Below, one piece after another: positions 10,450 to 22,476 of a stretch of 37,255 nt of DNA (the stretch's first letter is position 1; the number at the start of each line of letters is the position of its first letter). Position numbers and translations under genes: made by a program. The DNA is taken from the NCBI GenBank assembly GCA_038496445.1, contig JALMLS010000106.1, forward strand, positions 1 through 37,255, in the 5' to 3' direction. The notes beneath the pieces were generated by a model, which was not told the DNA's origin, ran no database searches, and saw only the letters and a program-made list of their open reading frames with translations. Source of the stretch: Trichosphaerium sp. ATCC 40318. Lineage: Eukaryota; Discosea; Flabellinia; Trichosidae.

Positions 10450-12813
10450 CTATACTGCAGCATATCCACCTCCTTCTGTTAGCTTACGCCTCTTAGATTT
10501 TGGAAAATATTCCTTAGCAGCAGCAGCATTAACAGCAGAACGTAAATGACCAGATAAAGTAACATTAAACTCTTCAGACTCAAGCATTTCGCCATAATTC
10601 TGCAGTATCCACCAAATACACCTTCCCTTTAATAGTTTAGAATGTAGCTTATCTGCACTCTCAAGCATAGTACAAACAGTATCCTTATCAATATTTTCAA
10701 GCATGAAAGCTTCACATAGATACTTAAGACGTTGTAAATCAAATCGATCAGCTGCAACAAAAAGCTCCAATACAGTATCTCCAGTAAGTTTAACAGTTCC
10801 TGTATATATAAATTCAAGCATCTTAGATAATACAGCAAATCTAATATCAGGAATACAAATTTCACTTTGTCCTTGTTCCTTCATACCTAATAACAAATCA
10901 AAAAATCAAAGGAAAAAAAACTCCAAAAAAAAAACATTCGGGAAGGGTTTACAACCCCAAAAACGAGTCTACTTCACCCACATAAATACAATGTCATATT
11001 GGAATACACTATGACGTATTTACGATACAAATAAACTTGTTTTTCAGGTGTGAATTTCAAGACAGATAAAAATTTTTGGATTAAAAACTTGTAAAGAAGA
11101 TGAGATCCGTACCTCCTGATAACATTGCTTTAAAGTATGTAGAACGTATGGAAAGTATACCACGATACACAAAAATCTTCTCATCGGAGTCGCTAGCCTT
11201 AAGGACTAAATCGGAGCACATTTCATTATTAAACATTCCCTTCATATCACTTTGTAAAGTAGAAGCATTTTGTGCAACACTTGTTCCTGGGGCGCGTATC
11301 CACAGAGCATTTTTAAGCGTTCCGGTGAAATCATTCTTAGTTATATCTTCAATATCAACACCAAATCCATTCTTCATTGGCCACCATCTAAACAGACCAT
11401 GTTAGAATAGTAAACGAAAAAAAAAAAAAAAATTCTTTTTGAGTCACTGCGCTCGAAGCCATTTTTTTTTTCACTGGAATAGTATTATTACAAATATTTA
11501 AACAATATTTGCGCCTAGTATACTATTGTTCACAAAGTCGATTTGTTCGAGAAGAAATCAAACAAAACAAAATTTACAATCCACTTTTCAACGCAAAGCC
11601 GAAGCCCCAGATTTCTTTACGGCCTCAGATTGGTACGTACCCAAGGAGACCTTCAGCATCTATAGGAGGCTTCTCATACATATATTTTTTAATATCTTCT
11701 TCTTTAAGGGCCCTATTCCATATACGAACATCGCTCATACTTGCACTCAAATACTCGCTTACTAGAAAAAAAAGATTCAGTACAATGGTTTTTTTTTCGA
11801 CTAGCTACTAATACAGAAAAACAAAAAACACTGATCCGAAATTCTTCAATAGAACATACTAGGGTCTCTAGGAGGATGTCGAGGAGGCTTCATTTCTACG
11901 AAGAAGGGTCGGACACAAGTTTAAAATATTACTCAGGCACACTAATGAGTGCTGTATTGGAAGAAAAAGGCTATTAAGACAAGATTTTTCTGAAACGAAA
12001 AAAAAAAAAAAGGAAACAAAAAAAAATTCAAAAATCATTTCAAACTTATTCAAATCCTTCGCTTTTGTGCTCTCTACCTCCGCAAAAATACGTCGGTACG
12101 TAAATAATTATTGTAGTGCGATTTTAGAGACAAGAAACCGAGAATTTGAAAAAAGCTTGAAATGATTTTTTTGATTTTTTTTTTTTTTGTTTTCGTTTCA
12201 GATCAGATGCAACTCTTATTGATGGCTGTACCCAGGTGTAAACCAAAGTGAAGGTCATTCTTCGTGCAATCAATAGGACCATGCATACTCGAAATAGATT
12301 TAACGCGTACGCCGTTAAGATAGAAGGAAAGGTTACTCTTGCTCTGGCTGTAAGTACAAGCGATATGCGCCCATCTCTAATAAAAAAACCGTTTATTAGC
12401 AACCCTACTGGTCCAAATTAGGTTTAAACGTTCTTACCTCAATTGGCACGCATTGTCTTGAGTTCTTCCATACCCAGCCAGGTCGTATGTTCTTCACAGC
12501 AACCAAAATGGCTGTTTTTTTGATTGCGAGTGCGAAACTCGACTTTTTTACGATCAAATACCCTGTACATAGTTTATGCATGTAAACCCATGTCTCTAGG
12601 GTCAATTCGCTCGAAACCGTCAAGTCGTCTGTATGCGGCACAACTACTTTGTCTTCTTTGTTACTAAAATCCAACGAGAAAACATTAGACAAGCCTAAAA
12701 GTCAACTGTTACAAACGCGCCAAAATCATTACTTTTTCACCAAACGTACTGCAACGTTTTGCATGTGTTCCAGCGATATCAAATTCGTCCCCAGAGTCGC
12801 CTGGCTGTTCCAT
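10450..12813 (-). CDS. LamG/concanavalin-type lectin domain fused to BTB-BACK
   Basis: Likely substrate adaptor for a cullin-3-type ubiquitin ligase, with a jelly-roll recognition domain. Start at 12813 (MEQPGDSGDEFDI); a 55-nt intron leads into NVFSLDFSNKEDKVVVPHTD. The LamG-like part continues with ELTLETWVYMHKL, RWAHIACTYS, FYLNGVRVKS, MSDVRIWNRALKEEDI and GLLGWWPMKNGFG, all typical strands of the fold. BTB follows: MFNNEMCSDLVLKASD, IFVYRGILSIRSTYFKAML (near 11110), then MLEFIYTGTVKL. A BACK-like helical part (FDLQRLKYLCEAFMLENI) and a basic tail KSKRRKLTEG follow. Exons between about 11770 and 12235 lie in poly-T-rich introns and their joins are not settled. It is divergently arranged with the carboxypeptidase gene (224 bp between ATGs). 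Alternative reading: a LamG gene and a BTB gene, but the GLLG/WWPMKNG join favours one protein. Confidence 0.85.
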
Positions 12814-13037
12814 TATCTAGTTTTTTTGGTGTTTTCCGCCAATAGAGCTTCTGCTGCTATAAAATCGAGTACCAACGATGTTGTGCAACGTTTGGTACAA
12901 GAATCTCGTTTTGTAGAGTGGTTTAAGCCAAGATTGTGAAAAAATGTTCTTTGGGAGAAAAACTCGCAAAAGAAAAAATTGTGCCACCTACAGAAAAGTT
13001 GAACGAAACTTTGCTTTTGTTTCAGATCATCCAAAAC

Positions 13038-14924
13038 ATGAAGCTTCTCTTCCTACTTGCTACCATCGTCGTTGTAGCCTTGTGCGCCGTCGACCGCACT
13101 GGGGCACCTACATACAACCGTATGGATAACCATAAACTCGTTTCTGTGAGTATCTCTACCCAAGCCCAAATTGATGCTTTACAAAAACTTGAGGAACAAC
13201 GCCTTGTACGTACTCACACATCGCGCGTTTTGCGTTACGACCGTGGAAGATAATTTAGGCCACTCTAAGCTTTTTTTAATTAAATCACGTGGTTGTCATG
13301 TGACTTTATACGCACCGTTTCGCGTACACGCATTGAGAGTGTTAACTTTGGTTTTTTTTCTAAGGTTGATATTTGGTCCCACAGCTCCGCCATTACTTTT
13401 GGAAAAAATGAACTACACGTTGCTCCAGAAAACATGAAGTTTATTGAGTATCTTGGCGTAGGATATGATATTCTTCATGAGAATATCCAGGAGCTATTCG
13501 ACGAGGAACTTTCTTCGTACAAATACGGCAAGTAATGAACAAACTTTTTTTTTGATTGCCTCCCCATCTTATTGTATTATCTAGTGCCTTTCAATGCTTC
13601 TGCAGATGATTGGTTCACAGCATATCACAGATTTACCGAAACTTTGAACAGGTTCGAACTTTCCGTGTGCTCTTTTGGACTTGAACTAACTTTTTATGTT
13701 TTTCAACAGAAACCGAGGACTTGCCGGCAATTACGGACCAGCCTCATTGTCTTTCAATCTTCTTGGTAAAACCTACGAAGGTAGAGATTTGTTTGCCATG
13801 AAATTGAGCTCAGGTGGTAGCGGAAAGACAACTTTCTTCAACACAGTACATTTCCACTTTTTTCTTTCAAACCTGCTAAAGAATTTCTTTAGGCTGGTAT
13901 TCACGCACGTGAGTGGATTAGTCCGCAAACTCTTCAGTACATTATGGAGACTTTCGTAAGTACACCTTTAAGATTATTCAAAGAGAGCTAAATTACTTTA
14001 AGATCGAAAAATTGGAACAAGGTTCCGCAAGAGAACTCGCTCTTATAAATGTGCGTCGTCGGAGTTTTTATTCCTCCTATCTAACATTCCTTGTCAGAAA
14101 ATGGACTTCACCTTTATGCCTATGAGCAACCCAGATGGCTATGAATACTCTTGGACTAACACACGTCTTTGGAGAAAGAGCAGAGCTCCTACATCAAACC
14201 CATCTTGCCCTGGCACTGACCTGAACAGAAACTTTGGTACCTTTTTCCTTTCAACAACTTTTTTTTCTTATGTTTTTTTTCAGATTCCCACTGGGGTGAA
14301 GGTGGTAGTTCAACAAACCCTTGCTCTGATACGTACCGCGGTGGTCGTGTTGAATCCGAACTCGAGACACAAATTATCTCCAAGTACTTCAAGGACAATG
14401 TACGCTGAAACTAACTAGTGTTGTAGTATGTTTAGTTTAATTTTTGTTTAGCAACCTACTGGTTTTGGTATTGATTGGCATGCGTATTCTCAATTGATTC
14501 TTCGCCCATGGGGATGGGTACATACAACAAAAGAATAGACTCTACAACGTGGAACTAACATTCTGAAATAGACTAACACACTCCCTCCATGTAACACTAA
14601 GTGCCAAGCTACCGGCGAAAAAATGAGAAATGCTATTCGCGCTGTTGATGGAAAAGCATACACAAACCAACGCTCTATCCAATTATACCTTACAACTGGA
14701 ACTGCAAGTGATTTCTACTATGATTCTAGCACCCTACCAGCTACTGAGAGCCAAGGATTTACAATTGAGTTGAGACCTGCAAGTGCCTTCCCAGGTACGA
14801 ATTTTTATTTTTTTTTGATTATGGTGACCTCTTGTCTTTAGGTTTCCAATTACCTGCTTCTGAAATCCTAAAGACTGGTGAAGAGAACTACGCTGGTTTC
14901 TTGGAAGCAGCTGAGAGCGTATAA
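13038..14924 (+). CDS. Secreted zinc carboxypeptidase, M14A type
   Basis: Digestive-type metallocarboxypeptidase that removes C-terminal residues. The signal peptide [16 protein letters not shown] is followed by a propeptide ([28 protein letters not shown]) and the catalytic domain. Zinc ligands sit in [11 protein letters not shown] (His, Glu) and [14 protein letters not shown] (His). Substrate-binding residues sit in NTRLWRKSR and DLNRNF; the catalytic Tyr is in ASDFYYDSS and the catalytic Glu in [17 protein letters not shown]. About ten exons are involved. One intron (13528-13584) starts with GCAAGT rather than GT, and only this gives the frame [14 protein letters not shown]-runs are frequent in the introns. 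The protein is probably lysosomal or secreted for feeding. All key residues appear present, so it should be active after propeptide removal. Confidence 0.93.
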
Positions 14925-16075
14925 TATGTTTGCAGCAAGCAGAACCAATAAATTGACTTTTTAGCCTGTCTTCTTTATTTTTGATTTTACTGCCGTATTC
15001 ATAATACAACTCACATGTGACACTACTCGTTGCATGCGTAAGAATTTGAGCTCGTTGGTTCTAGGATTTGAGCCATTTCAAATCAAATCCTGGAGAGTGT
15101 TTTTTCCCTGACATTAAATATTTTACTACGTTGGGGATAGCTAAGTTTATTGACTAGATCCTTTTATGTGAAGATCCGCCATGGTGACGGTTTTCATGAT
15201 ATTTGGTGTGTCTTGTTCCATAAAAATACAAAATTGATGCATAAAAGTTTGCAACACAATACTACGAAACATCTGTAATGTTAAAACAACCTACTTCTAC
15301 TTTAAGTACCAGTTTGTTGGACTACTAACGTGGATTCTACCAACAATTCTAACAGCTGACCTCCATCATCTGTGATCCCAACTGCCAACCAGACAACCAT
15401 AGGATGGTATGGTAAACTGAAATTTACGTCAGAATTACAACATTTTGTTCTTTGACGTAAAAAAAATCATTAGAGTTCTGATACTAACTACTACTCTTCT
15501 ATCAACTAACCAAAGGGACTCAACTTAGACGATGTTTGGTAGGAAGACAAAATGTCTTGTGGCTCTAGCGCAGCGCCAAGCATTTGTTATCTATTATACA
15601 AGAAACACTTGGAAAATAAAAGAAAGTTTTACAGGTTTTTAAACAAATTGAAAAGGAAATTTTTGGGTGGGATGTGGGTGATTGCCGCTCGCCATGTTCT
15701 TGTACACGTTGTGGGCGTTTGTAGTTGATTTATGAGTCATACCAAGTCTTACCCAAACGTCTGTAACGGAGAAAACACGTGTACAGCCATTGTAAAAAAA
15801 ATAGTCTGGAAAATCTGCTTCTTGTTTTTTTGATGTTATATATTCGCCTTAACAACTTTGAAGGCGGTTTTCGTGCAGCGGATTGGGAGAAAAAATCCAC
15901 TGTGTATACTCTTAGTTCAAGGTCTTCTGACTGTAACAATAGAAACTACTATGTTGTCATGAAAGTGACTTGAAGGGACATTAAGCTAACTTTTTTTCGG
16001 TCTGGACACGTGTACTATTAGTATTTCACGCTATCCTCCAAAACTAACCCAAAAGCGCCCGATAAGGAATATACT
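14925..16075. other. Intergenic region with weak ORF traces
   Basis: No gene can be supported. A possible two-exon minus-strand ORF of 46 residues (15583-15349, beginning MLGAALEPQDILSSYQ) has an open splice join but no recognised domain. A plus-strand open stretch at 15858-15973 (GGFRAADWEKKSTVYTL) has coding-like composition but no start. CACGTG occurs at 15775 and 16006, the latter 70 bp before the glycosyltransferase ATG. Confidence 0.35.
14947..14952 (+). terminator. Polyadenylation signal AATAAA of the carboxypeptidase gene
   Basis: AATAAA lies 22 nt after the stop codon at 14922-14924. Confidence 0.55.
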
Positions 16076-17699
16076 ATGCATAGGCGCTGTAAAATCAATA
16101 TGGCTTTATTGTTAGCGGTTTACGTCACTGTACATTACTTGATATTAACGCGATACGATACACACCGCGTGGAGACGCCCGGGATTATCGCTAGTAATTA
16201 TATTAGGCCAACTGAAAGCAAGGGATTCTGTGATATGTTTCCTAGAGGCTACAGAGTTAATTATACAGCTCTAACGGCAAAGGAGCAACTGGAAAGGACG
16301 TTGATCATTTTTAAGAACTACGAGAAAGCACATGACTTGAAACTATCTCGTAAGTGTTCTTTGTGGTTGAAACCACTTGTTGATAGCGCTAAAAAGAAAT
16401 GGATGCTTTATGTTGGCGCAAATGAAAATTTAGCCTTCTTGACACGTGACGAAGAGAGAATTGCAGCGATAGATAAGATTGCCGACTTTACTTTTGGCCG
16501 TCGATCTAATTACAGCATGATCAATCATGAGTGTGTCAAACCAAGTCTTACGCTTAATATCAGTAAAGAAAATAGGTTCATAAACACGTTCATAGCTGTT
16601 GGTGGTAGAACAGAGTGCGCAGAAGCCTTAAAAAAAAGTTGTTTTTACCTGACGGATTGTTTTTTTAGGAATTTAAAGTTCACGCTACAGTCACTCCATG
16701 AAGCGGTTGTTTTTTCTAACATGTCGTCGGAAATACATGTAACTGTGTTAGAATTTGGTATTAAAACAACTGAGGATCTTGTTATGTCAGGTGAGTGGAG
16801 TTTCAAAACAAGTTATATTCATGTACCGAATTGGGTTTCTACACTTTGGGGTTGCAGTACATATTTCCCTACAAGCCTTGCTCATAATCTTGGATTTCTA
16901 CTTACGCAAGAAGCTGAATGGAATATGTTCTTAGTATCGGATTTCGCAATACCAAGAGAGTTCTTTGATATCGCTAGGCTCAGAGACCAGGAACATGATT
17001 TTTTTAATCCTTACAATAGCACGTTTCAGTTTTGAACTTGACAGTTGTAAACTAATGTGTATTTTCCAGGAGCTGTGTTTCTGGGAGAAAAGAAAGCTAA
17101 GAAGTTTCATGAGAACTGGAAAAAGAAAGGATATATTGCTAGGTATACTATTAAAAGAGGAAGACAGTTTAAAAATCCAACAGGTTAATTTTTTCTTCTA
17201 AATACTCACTACGCATTACCCACAGCTAAAAGTGGCTATTTGTAGGAGGTATAATCTTTGTGAAATCTAAGGCTTTTAAAGCTGTTGGTGGGTACGACCC
17301 AGAGATGTTTTGTGGTTGGGCACCAGAAGACCATACGTTTCTATACAAGCTAGCACGTTACTATGAAATGTTACCTAAAAAAACACCTCGGGAGAAGCAA
17401 AGTATGTCAGTTAATTTTTTCAGTTAATCACGTGTTAATAGAAAGTGACTTTTGGGTTTTAGTATAAAGAGTATATTCTAATGATTTCTGTCTTAGGAAT
17501 TGTTCACTTGCCTCATAACAATACAGAAGGCAAATTTTTTTATATCGCTTTTGGTGTATTTATTTCTGAACAAATGATCAACTTAACAACACTTCAAGTT
17601 CATAACTACTTGGATTACAAGCGGAAATTGCTGACATTAGATGATTTACCTGATAGAAATCATACTTACGTTCGGACAAAGTCTGGTGTATGTATGTAA
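16076..17699 (+). CDS. Golgi type II glycosyltransferase (galactosyltransferase-like, GT2/GT7 fold)
   Basis: Predicted sugar-nucleotide-dependent transferase of the secretory pathway. Residues 9-25 (MALLLAVYVTVHYLIL) form a signal anchor. The luminal part starts a transferase fold at FIAVGGRTECAEAL, followed by LKFTLQSLHEAV and FLVSDFAIPREFF. The C-terminal part holds GGIIFVKSKAFKAVGGYDPE then GWAPEDHTFLYKL, the G-W-x-x-ED motif of beta-1,4-galactosyltransferase and chondroitin-synthase-like enzymes. Exons: 16076-17018, 17070-17183, 17246-17401, 17497-17699, all joined in phase 1. The first intron only keeps frame if its donor is GC (17019), as in the carboxypeptidase; a sequencing slip is the alternative. 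A single Asp (SDF) stands where many relatives have DxD. Donor and acceptor sugars cannot be told. Confidence 0.85.
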
Positions 17700-18081
17700 A
17701 ATAAAAAAACCAGAAAAACGTGATTCAAAAGGTAAAAATTTGTTAGTAGAAAGTTGCTTCTTGTTTTTTTCTTTTGTTTTCCAATGGACTAAGCATTGTA
17801 ACAACGGGTAAACTTGTAATCTTGATGAATGAAGCAAGTGGGGACCCGCATTTTATCATGTAACAGTTGCATAATGTAGTTGACGGTTGAAATAGCCACC
17901 TCATTAATTTCAAGCAAGCTCAAGGTAAACGTTTGTTTCACTAATTAATAGCGTTTGTATCACTTTAAAGATAGTAAAACCGTGCAATAAAGTGCAAAAT
18001 TTGAAAAAAATTTTAAAATGTCTTGTTTCAATTCAATCAATCACAGGAGGCGGCAAACGGGTTTGTTTTGCTTGGTGTTAT
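17700..18081. other. Intergenic region, nothing recognised
   Basis: 3' region of the glycosyltransferase gene and 5' region of the small membrane protein. It is A/T-rich with no supported open frame. Confidence 0.5.
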
Positions 18082-18563
18082 ATGTGTTTAAAGCTTGAAC
18101 ATGTTTGTGGAGCTACTATAATTCTGTTCTCAGTGCTTCTCACTTTTATGTATTGGCGTTTGTCCTTTCAATGTAAGCTAGCTTGAAGGGCAGTTTTTGA
18201 GGTATCATTTGTTCTTAGAGTGATTTATGACGTATAACGGTGCATGCGTTTCGTCATCTCATGGAGCCATTTAGAGCCTAAATGCAGTTTTTCTCACTAC
18301 TACATCATAAAGGCAGTCTTGAGTGCGTTTAACAGTGCCAATTTTTATAACTTATTTTTTTATTGTTGATACTGAATACCGTAGCACTCACTTTATTCGA
18401 GTATTACTTACAAGATAATATTACATCGGGGAAAAAAATAACCCTTACCAGCTTGCTCAATCAAGCTCCGACATTTCCCACAAATTTTGGAGGGCCACGT
18501 ACCAGTGTTGTAAGAGATAATCAAATGAAAACCATAAATAAAAAGATAAAAGCAACAGACTAA
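18082..18563 (+). CDS. Probable small single-pass membrane protein, 89 residues, unknown family
   Basis: Two exons, 18082-18172 and 18385-18563, join in phase 1 over a GTAAGC...TAG intron of 212 nt. The product begins MCLKLEHVCG and has one hydrophobic segment (ATIILFSVLLTFMYW, about residues 11-25). A soluble tail follows, containing LFEYYLQDNITSGKK, LNQAPTFPTNFGGPRTS and a lysine-rich end (INKKIKATD). The second exon reads like real protein, with balanced composition and a single long open frame. No family is recognised. Size and topology recall small mitochondrial or ER membrane subunits, but that is only a guess. It ends 144 bp before the ATG of ankyrin-PARP copy 2 on the same strand. Confidence 0.5.
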
Positions 18564-18707
18564 ATAGTGAAACGGAAGTACTGTACTAGCATGTAGTTTG
18601 TTTGAACCGGTTCCTTTAAAGAAACGGCTTGTGCTTTGTGTACAATGAATCACGTGAAAAAATTACCTTATTTTATCTGATATATACCGCGTGCTACAAC
18701 ACCACTT

Positions 18708-21700
18708 GATGTCTGAAGAAAACAGTACTGAAGCAGCTTTGACCTTAGAAGGTAGGCAACAAGAAACGTGATATTTTCACGAGCTGTATTTAACAGTTCA
18801 TGTAGGCGAATTGGCAATTCTTCACAGACGATACAAGAGTATTAAAACAGGTCCGCTTTCTCTTACCATGGTTTTTTATGTTGTTAAGATAATCTGTAGT
18901 AAAGGACCTAAATAGCATATTGTTTAACAAACAGTCAGTTGACAAAATTCTATTACATGCAGGTATATTCGACATTAACAAATTTATACCTAAACACAAA
19001 CAAATGTAAACTGGATTTTAGCACAGCATGGTCTGGCTATTATTACAACAATGTGTATACATAAGGGTGCGAACCTTGAATATACAAACAGCTATGGCTG
19101 GACAGCTCTCTATTTTACAGGTAACGTAGTCAGTGGACACTTTTTTTAACTTGTATCTCTAGCGCGTTATGGACACAGCAAAGTTTCTCAAATCTTACTT
19201 AGTTCAAACGCAGATATCGAAGCAAAAGATAAGAATGGATGTACAGCTCTCCATCGTGCAGGTACCTTAGTTTCAATTTACAATTGCGTTTACTATACCT
19301 TTAGCACGTCATGGACACAGTAAAGTTGTTGAACTATTGCTTCATTCAAATGCAGATATCGAAGCAAAAGATAAGTATGGATGGACAGCTCTCCATCGTG
19401 CAGGTGTGAGGTTTTACTCAATTGCAATTTGTACTTCTAGATATGATAGATGTAACTCACACTTCCTAGCACGTGAAGGGTATAGCAAAGTTGTTAAAAT
19501 ACTACTTGGTTCCAAAGCAGATATAGAAGCAACAGATAACAATGGATATACAACTCTCCATCATGCAGGTACCGTGTTGTTGTCGTTACACGTTTGTTGA
19601 AACTGTAACTCTAGCACGTCATGGATATAGTACAGTTATTGAAATACTACTTGGATTAAGTACAAATATTGAAGCAAAAGATAATTATGGCTACACAGTT
19701 CTCAATCGTGCAGGTACATTGTTGTAAAAGTATAATTGCTATAACGGCTCTAGCTCGTCATGGGCACAGTACAGTTGTTGAATTATTACTTGAATCAAAT
19801 GCAGATATAGAAGCAAAAGATAATAATGGGTATACAGCTCTCCTTAGTGCAGGTCCTTTACTGTGTTCAGTACATACTTGTTGTAACTTATACTTCTAGC
19901 GCGTCATGGGCACTGTGCGGTAGTTGAAATATTACTTCGGGCAAATGCAGATATTGAAGCGAAAGATAAAGACGGATTTACAGCTCTCTGTCGTGCAGGT
20001 ACCATAGTTGTAAAATTGCTTTAACTGTATGTCTAGCACACAATGGACATAGTCAAGTTGTTGAATTACTGCTTGGTTCAAACGCAGATATTGAAATAAA
20101 GTCTACCAATGGATGGACAGTTCTCCATCATGCAGGTACTTACTTGTTGTCATTATACAGTTGTAACTTGTACCAATAGCGCGTCAAGGACACAATAAAG
20201 TTGTTAAAGTACTACTTGGAGCAAGTGCAGATATTGAAACAACAGACAAAGATGGATGGACAGCTCTACATTGTGCAGGTACTTAGTCGTTGTCATTGCA
20301 CCTTCATAACTTTTCTTAGCATACTGTGGCCATAATTCTGTTCTTGTTACTTTACTGAAAATGAGTAAAGCCGTATCACTATCTACTGATACATGGCAAC
20401 AGATATTTAATAAGATACTAATGGGTGTCGTTGACAACGATTCCTCATTTATTTCTGTGTTTGAAACTGTGTTGAGCTTATTCCCAAATGGTAAGCAATC
20501 ACGAAAACTATGGCTATCTTGTGATTCAATGGACAAAAGGCCACAATGGAGACTCAATCTTGCAAAATGGCTGCAATACTTAGTACATACATACCCTTTT
20601 CAAAGAATTTACATTGTATGCTAATTGTTATCACAACAGCCAACACGATCTTATTTTAAACTTGCATTACAAAAAGGGATTTGTTATTTAATCTGTACAT
20701 ATGATCGCATAGTTGTACAATCTTCGGTACGACCACTATATCTTCATTCTGTGATATTCAACAAATAACATAGTTGTTTTTTCAGAGTTTTTGGATTGAG
20801 TATGGAGAAGTAATGGAAGGCATACTATTCGACTTACCTGAAGATATGTGGATCAATCCAAAACAAACCAGCTGCATTAAGATATGTAAAAAAGAAGGAT
20901 GGTGTACAAACTCACTTACAATATCCAAACAAGATGGTACGTTATAATATTAACAATGCAATTTCTTTTAACTTGCTAATCAAGTTTGGGTGTGCTATGT
21001 GTGTAATGGATTGTATTTGTGCGAGTATTGCGCTAGGAAACATATCTCTAATCATGTACTTTTTGTACTAGTGTTGGTTATTAACATGTTGTATAGAAAC
21101 TAACAAAACTGTCAAATACTATTTATGTGTGTCAGTGCAAAGATTGTAAACATGCCATTAATCCTACCTCTGTAAATCTTGTACTAGGCAACACATCTGC
21201 GGGTACTTACAAGTGATGGCAAAACACTAACACACTCAAAGGATTGAAAAGTGAAACCTTGTGGGACTTAAATCCAAGATTACAGAATGCTCACTACTGG
21301 GATAGGTCTTACAATAAGTCAGTATTCTTTCACAATTATTTGTCTAACTTTTATTATAAGGGGCATCGACGAAAAAGCAACGTTGAATCTGTTTGATGAC
21401 AACACTGTCGCCAAGAGAGAACTTGAGTTTCTTCATCAACAACTGTCAAAAATGCCTGGATACAATCGAGTCACTGTTGTAGAAGCACTTCTTGTATGCA
21501 ATGATGTTTTGACTCATAACTTTGGAATGTACAATACAATAGTGAAACACAGACATCAGTACGTTTATCAACAAATTTATATTAACTCAACAATAACAGC
21601 TACGTTAAAATACTTCTTTCTACTTAACACCAATAGCTTACTACTCTATAGAGAACTTTCAAAGTTATTTTGTAAAGACGAATGGCAGCAAGACAGTCAT

Positions 21701-22476
21701 AAGAGAGCTGTAGCTGCAAGGTTTGAAGCTTTGATCAATGATAACAGCCCAAGTACAAACACTTTAGAACAGGTAATGACACTCACCATAAAACATTGTG
21801 CAATAAATCTTCTCACACGTTTTCAGTCACCAGTTTTATTGATGGTTCATGGTACATCTCCTGAAGCCGCTTTGAGTATTGTAAAAGCTGGATTTGGTAC
21901 TGTGAGTTCTTTAGATGGCGGGTATTATGGTCAAGGCATCTACTTTACTGTATGCGATACTCATATCTCTGTTGTTAACTTATCCTATATTTTAGAGTAG
22001 CCTTGAATATGCTTGCTCATATGATACATCAGGCCAAGGAGAAACAACACTCGTTTTGAGTCTGGTCACTCCTGGAAATATTTTTCCTGTACGCCAACAC
22101 CAACATACCTTATCTTTGTATTTTTTACAACAGCAAGGTTACAGAAAAGCCTACTGATAATTTTAACTATTATGGTAAACCAATAAAACCAGGATACCAG
22201 AGTCATTACACACTTGTAGACAAGAAAGGAATTGCAGTTGCCGAAGACAAAGTCAATAAGGCAGTGCATGACGAGTTGGTTGTGGCACAAGGTATTACAA
22301 AAAAGTTGAGTACAATACAAAGTACTAACATTCTCATGTTAGATGCCCAAGCTGTACCACGATACATAATTAAAGTTGTAAAACAACCAAGGAAACGTAA
22401 TTCAACCAAATCAAAAAAGAGTAAACCAAACAAAAAAACAACCAATACAAAAAACGTTGCCGATGATGAGTGCTAA
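18708..22476 (+). CDS. Ankyrin-repeat PARP (tankyrase-like) protein, copy 2, C-terminally truncated
   Basis: Same architecture as copy 1. N-terminus [14 protein letters not shown] then [11 protein letters not shown]; a 48-nt intron (GTCCGC...CTGTAG) joins to [19 protein letters not shown]. Nine ankyrin exons (19022-20278) follow, then [17 protein letters not shown]...[12 protein letters not shown] (20319-20581), an exon [39 protein letters not shown] (20790), the zinc site [13 protein letters not shown]...H...H (about 21000), [13 protein letters not shown] (21140) and the PARP domain: HGTSPEAAL (21848), [20 protein letters not shown] and DELVVAQ (22270), so H, Y and E are kept. Compared with the other copies, a 2-nt deletion near 22470 creates a stop (DDEC, TAA 22474-22476), removing the acidic linker and coiled coil. 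The region before YRELSKLF lacks a stop, so its intron may be optional. Confidence 0.82.
19022..20278 (+). repeat. Nine tandem 99-nt ankyrin exons of copy 2
   Basis: The exons 19022-19120, 19305-19403 and 20180-20278 were each measured at exactly 99 nt, all bounded by phase-1 introns. Spacing from exon start to exon start is about 140-165 nt. Copy 2 has one more repeat than copy 1 and two more than copy 3. Confidence 0.9.

Noticed and set aside
15349-15583. Two-exon minus-strand ORF of 46 residues
   Set aside because: The join is open but the product is short and unlike anything known; kept only as a note in the intergenic entry.
16630-16671. Short intron in the glycosyltransferase (GTTGTT...TTTTAG)
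   Set aside because: It is only 31 nt and not a multiple of three, while the frame is open through it.
19022-20278. Regularly spaced repeats resembling a CRISPR-like or satellite array
   Set aside because: The repeats are 99-nt ankyrin exons with coding constraint and splice sites.
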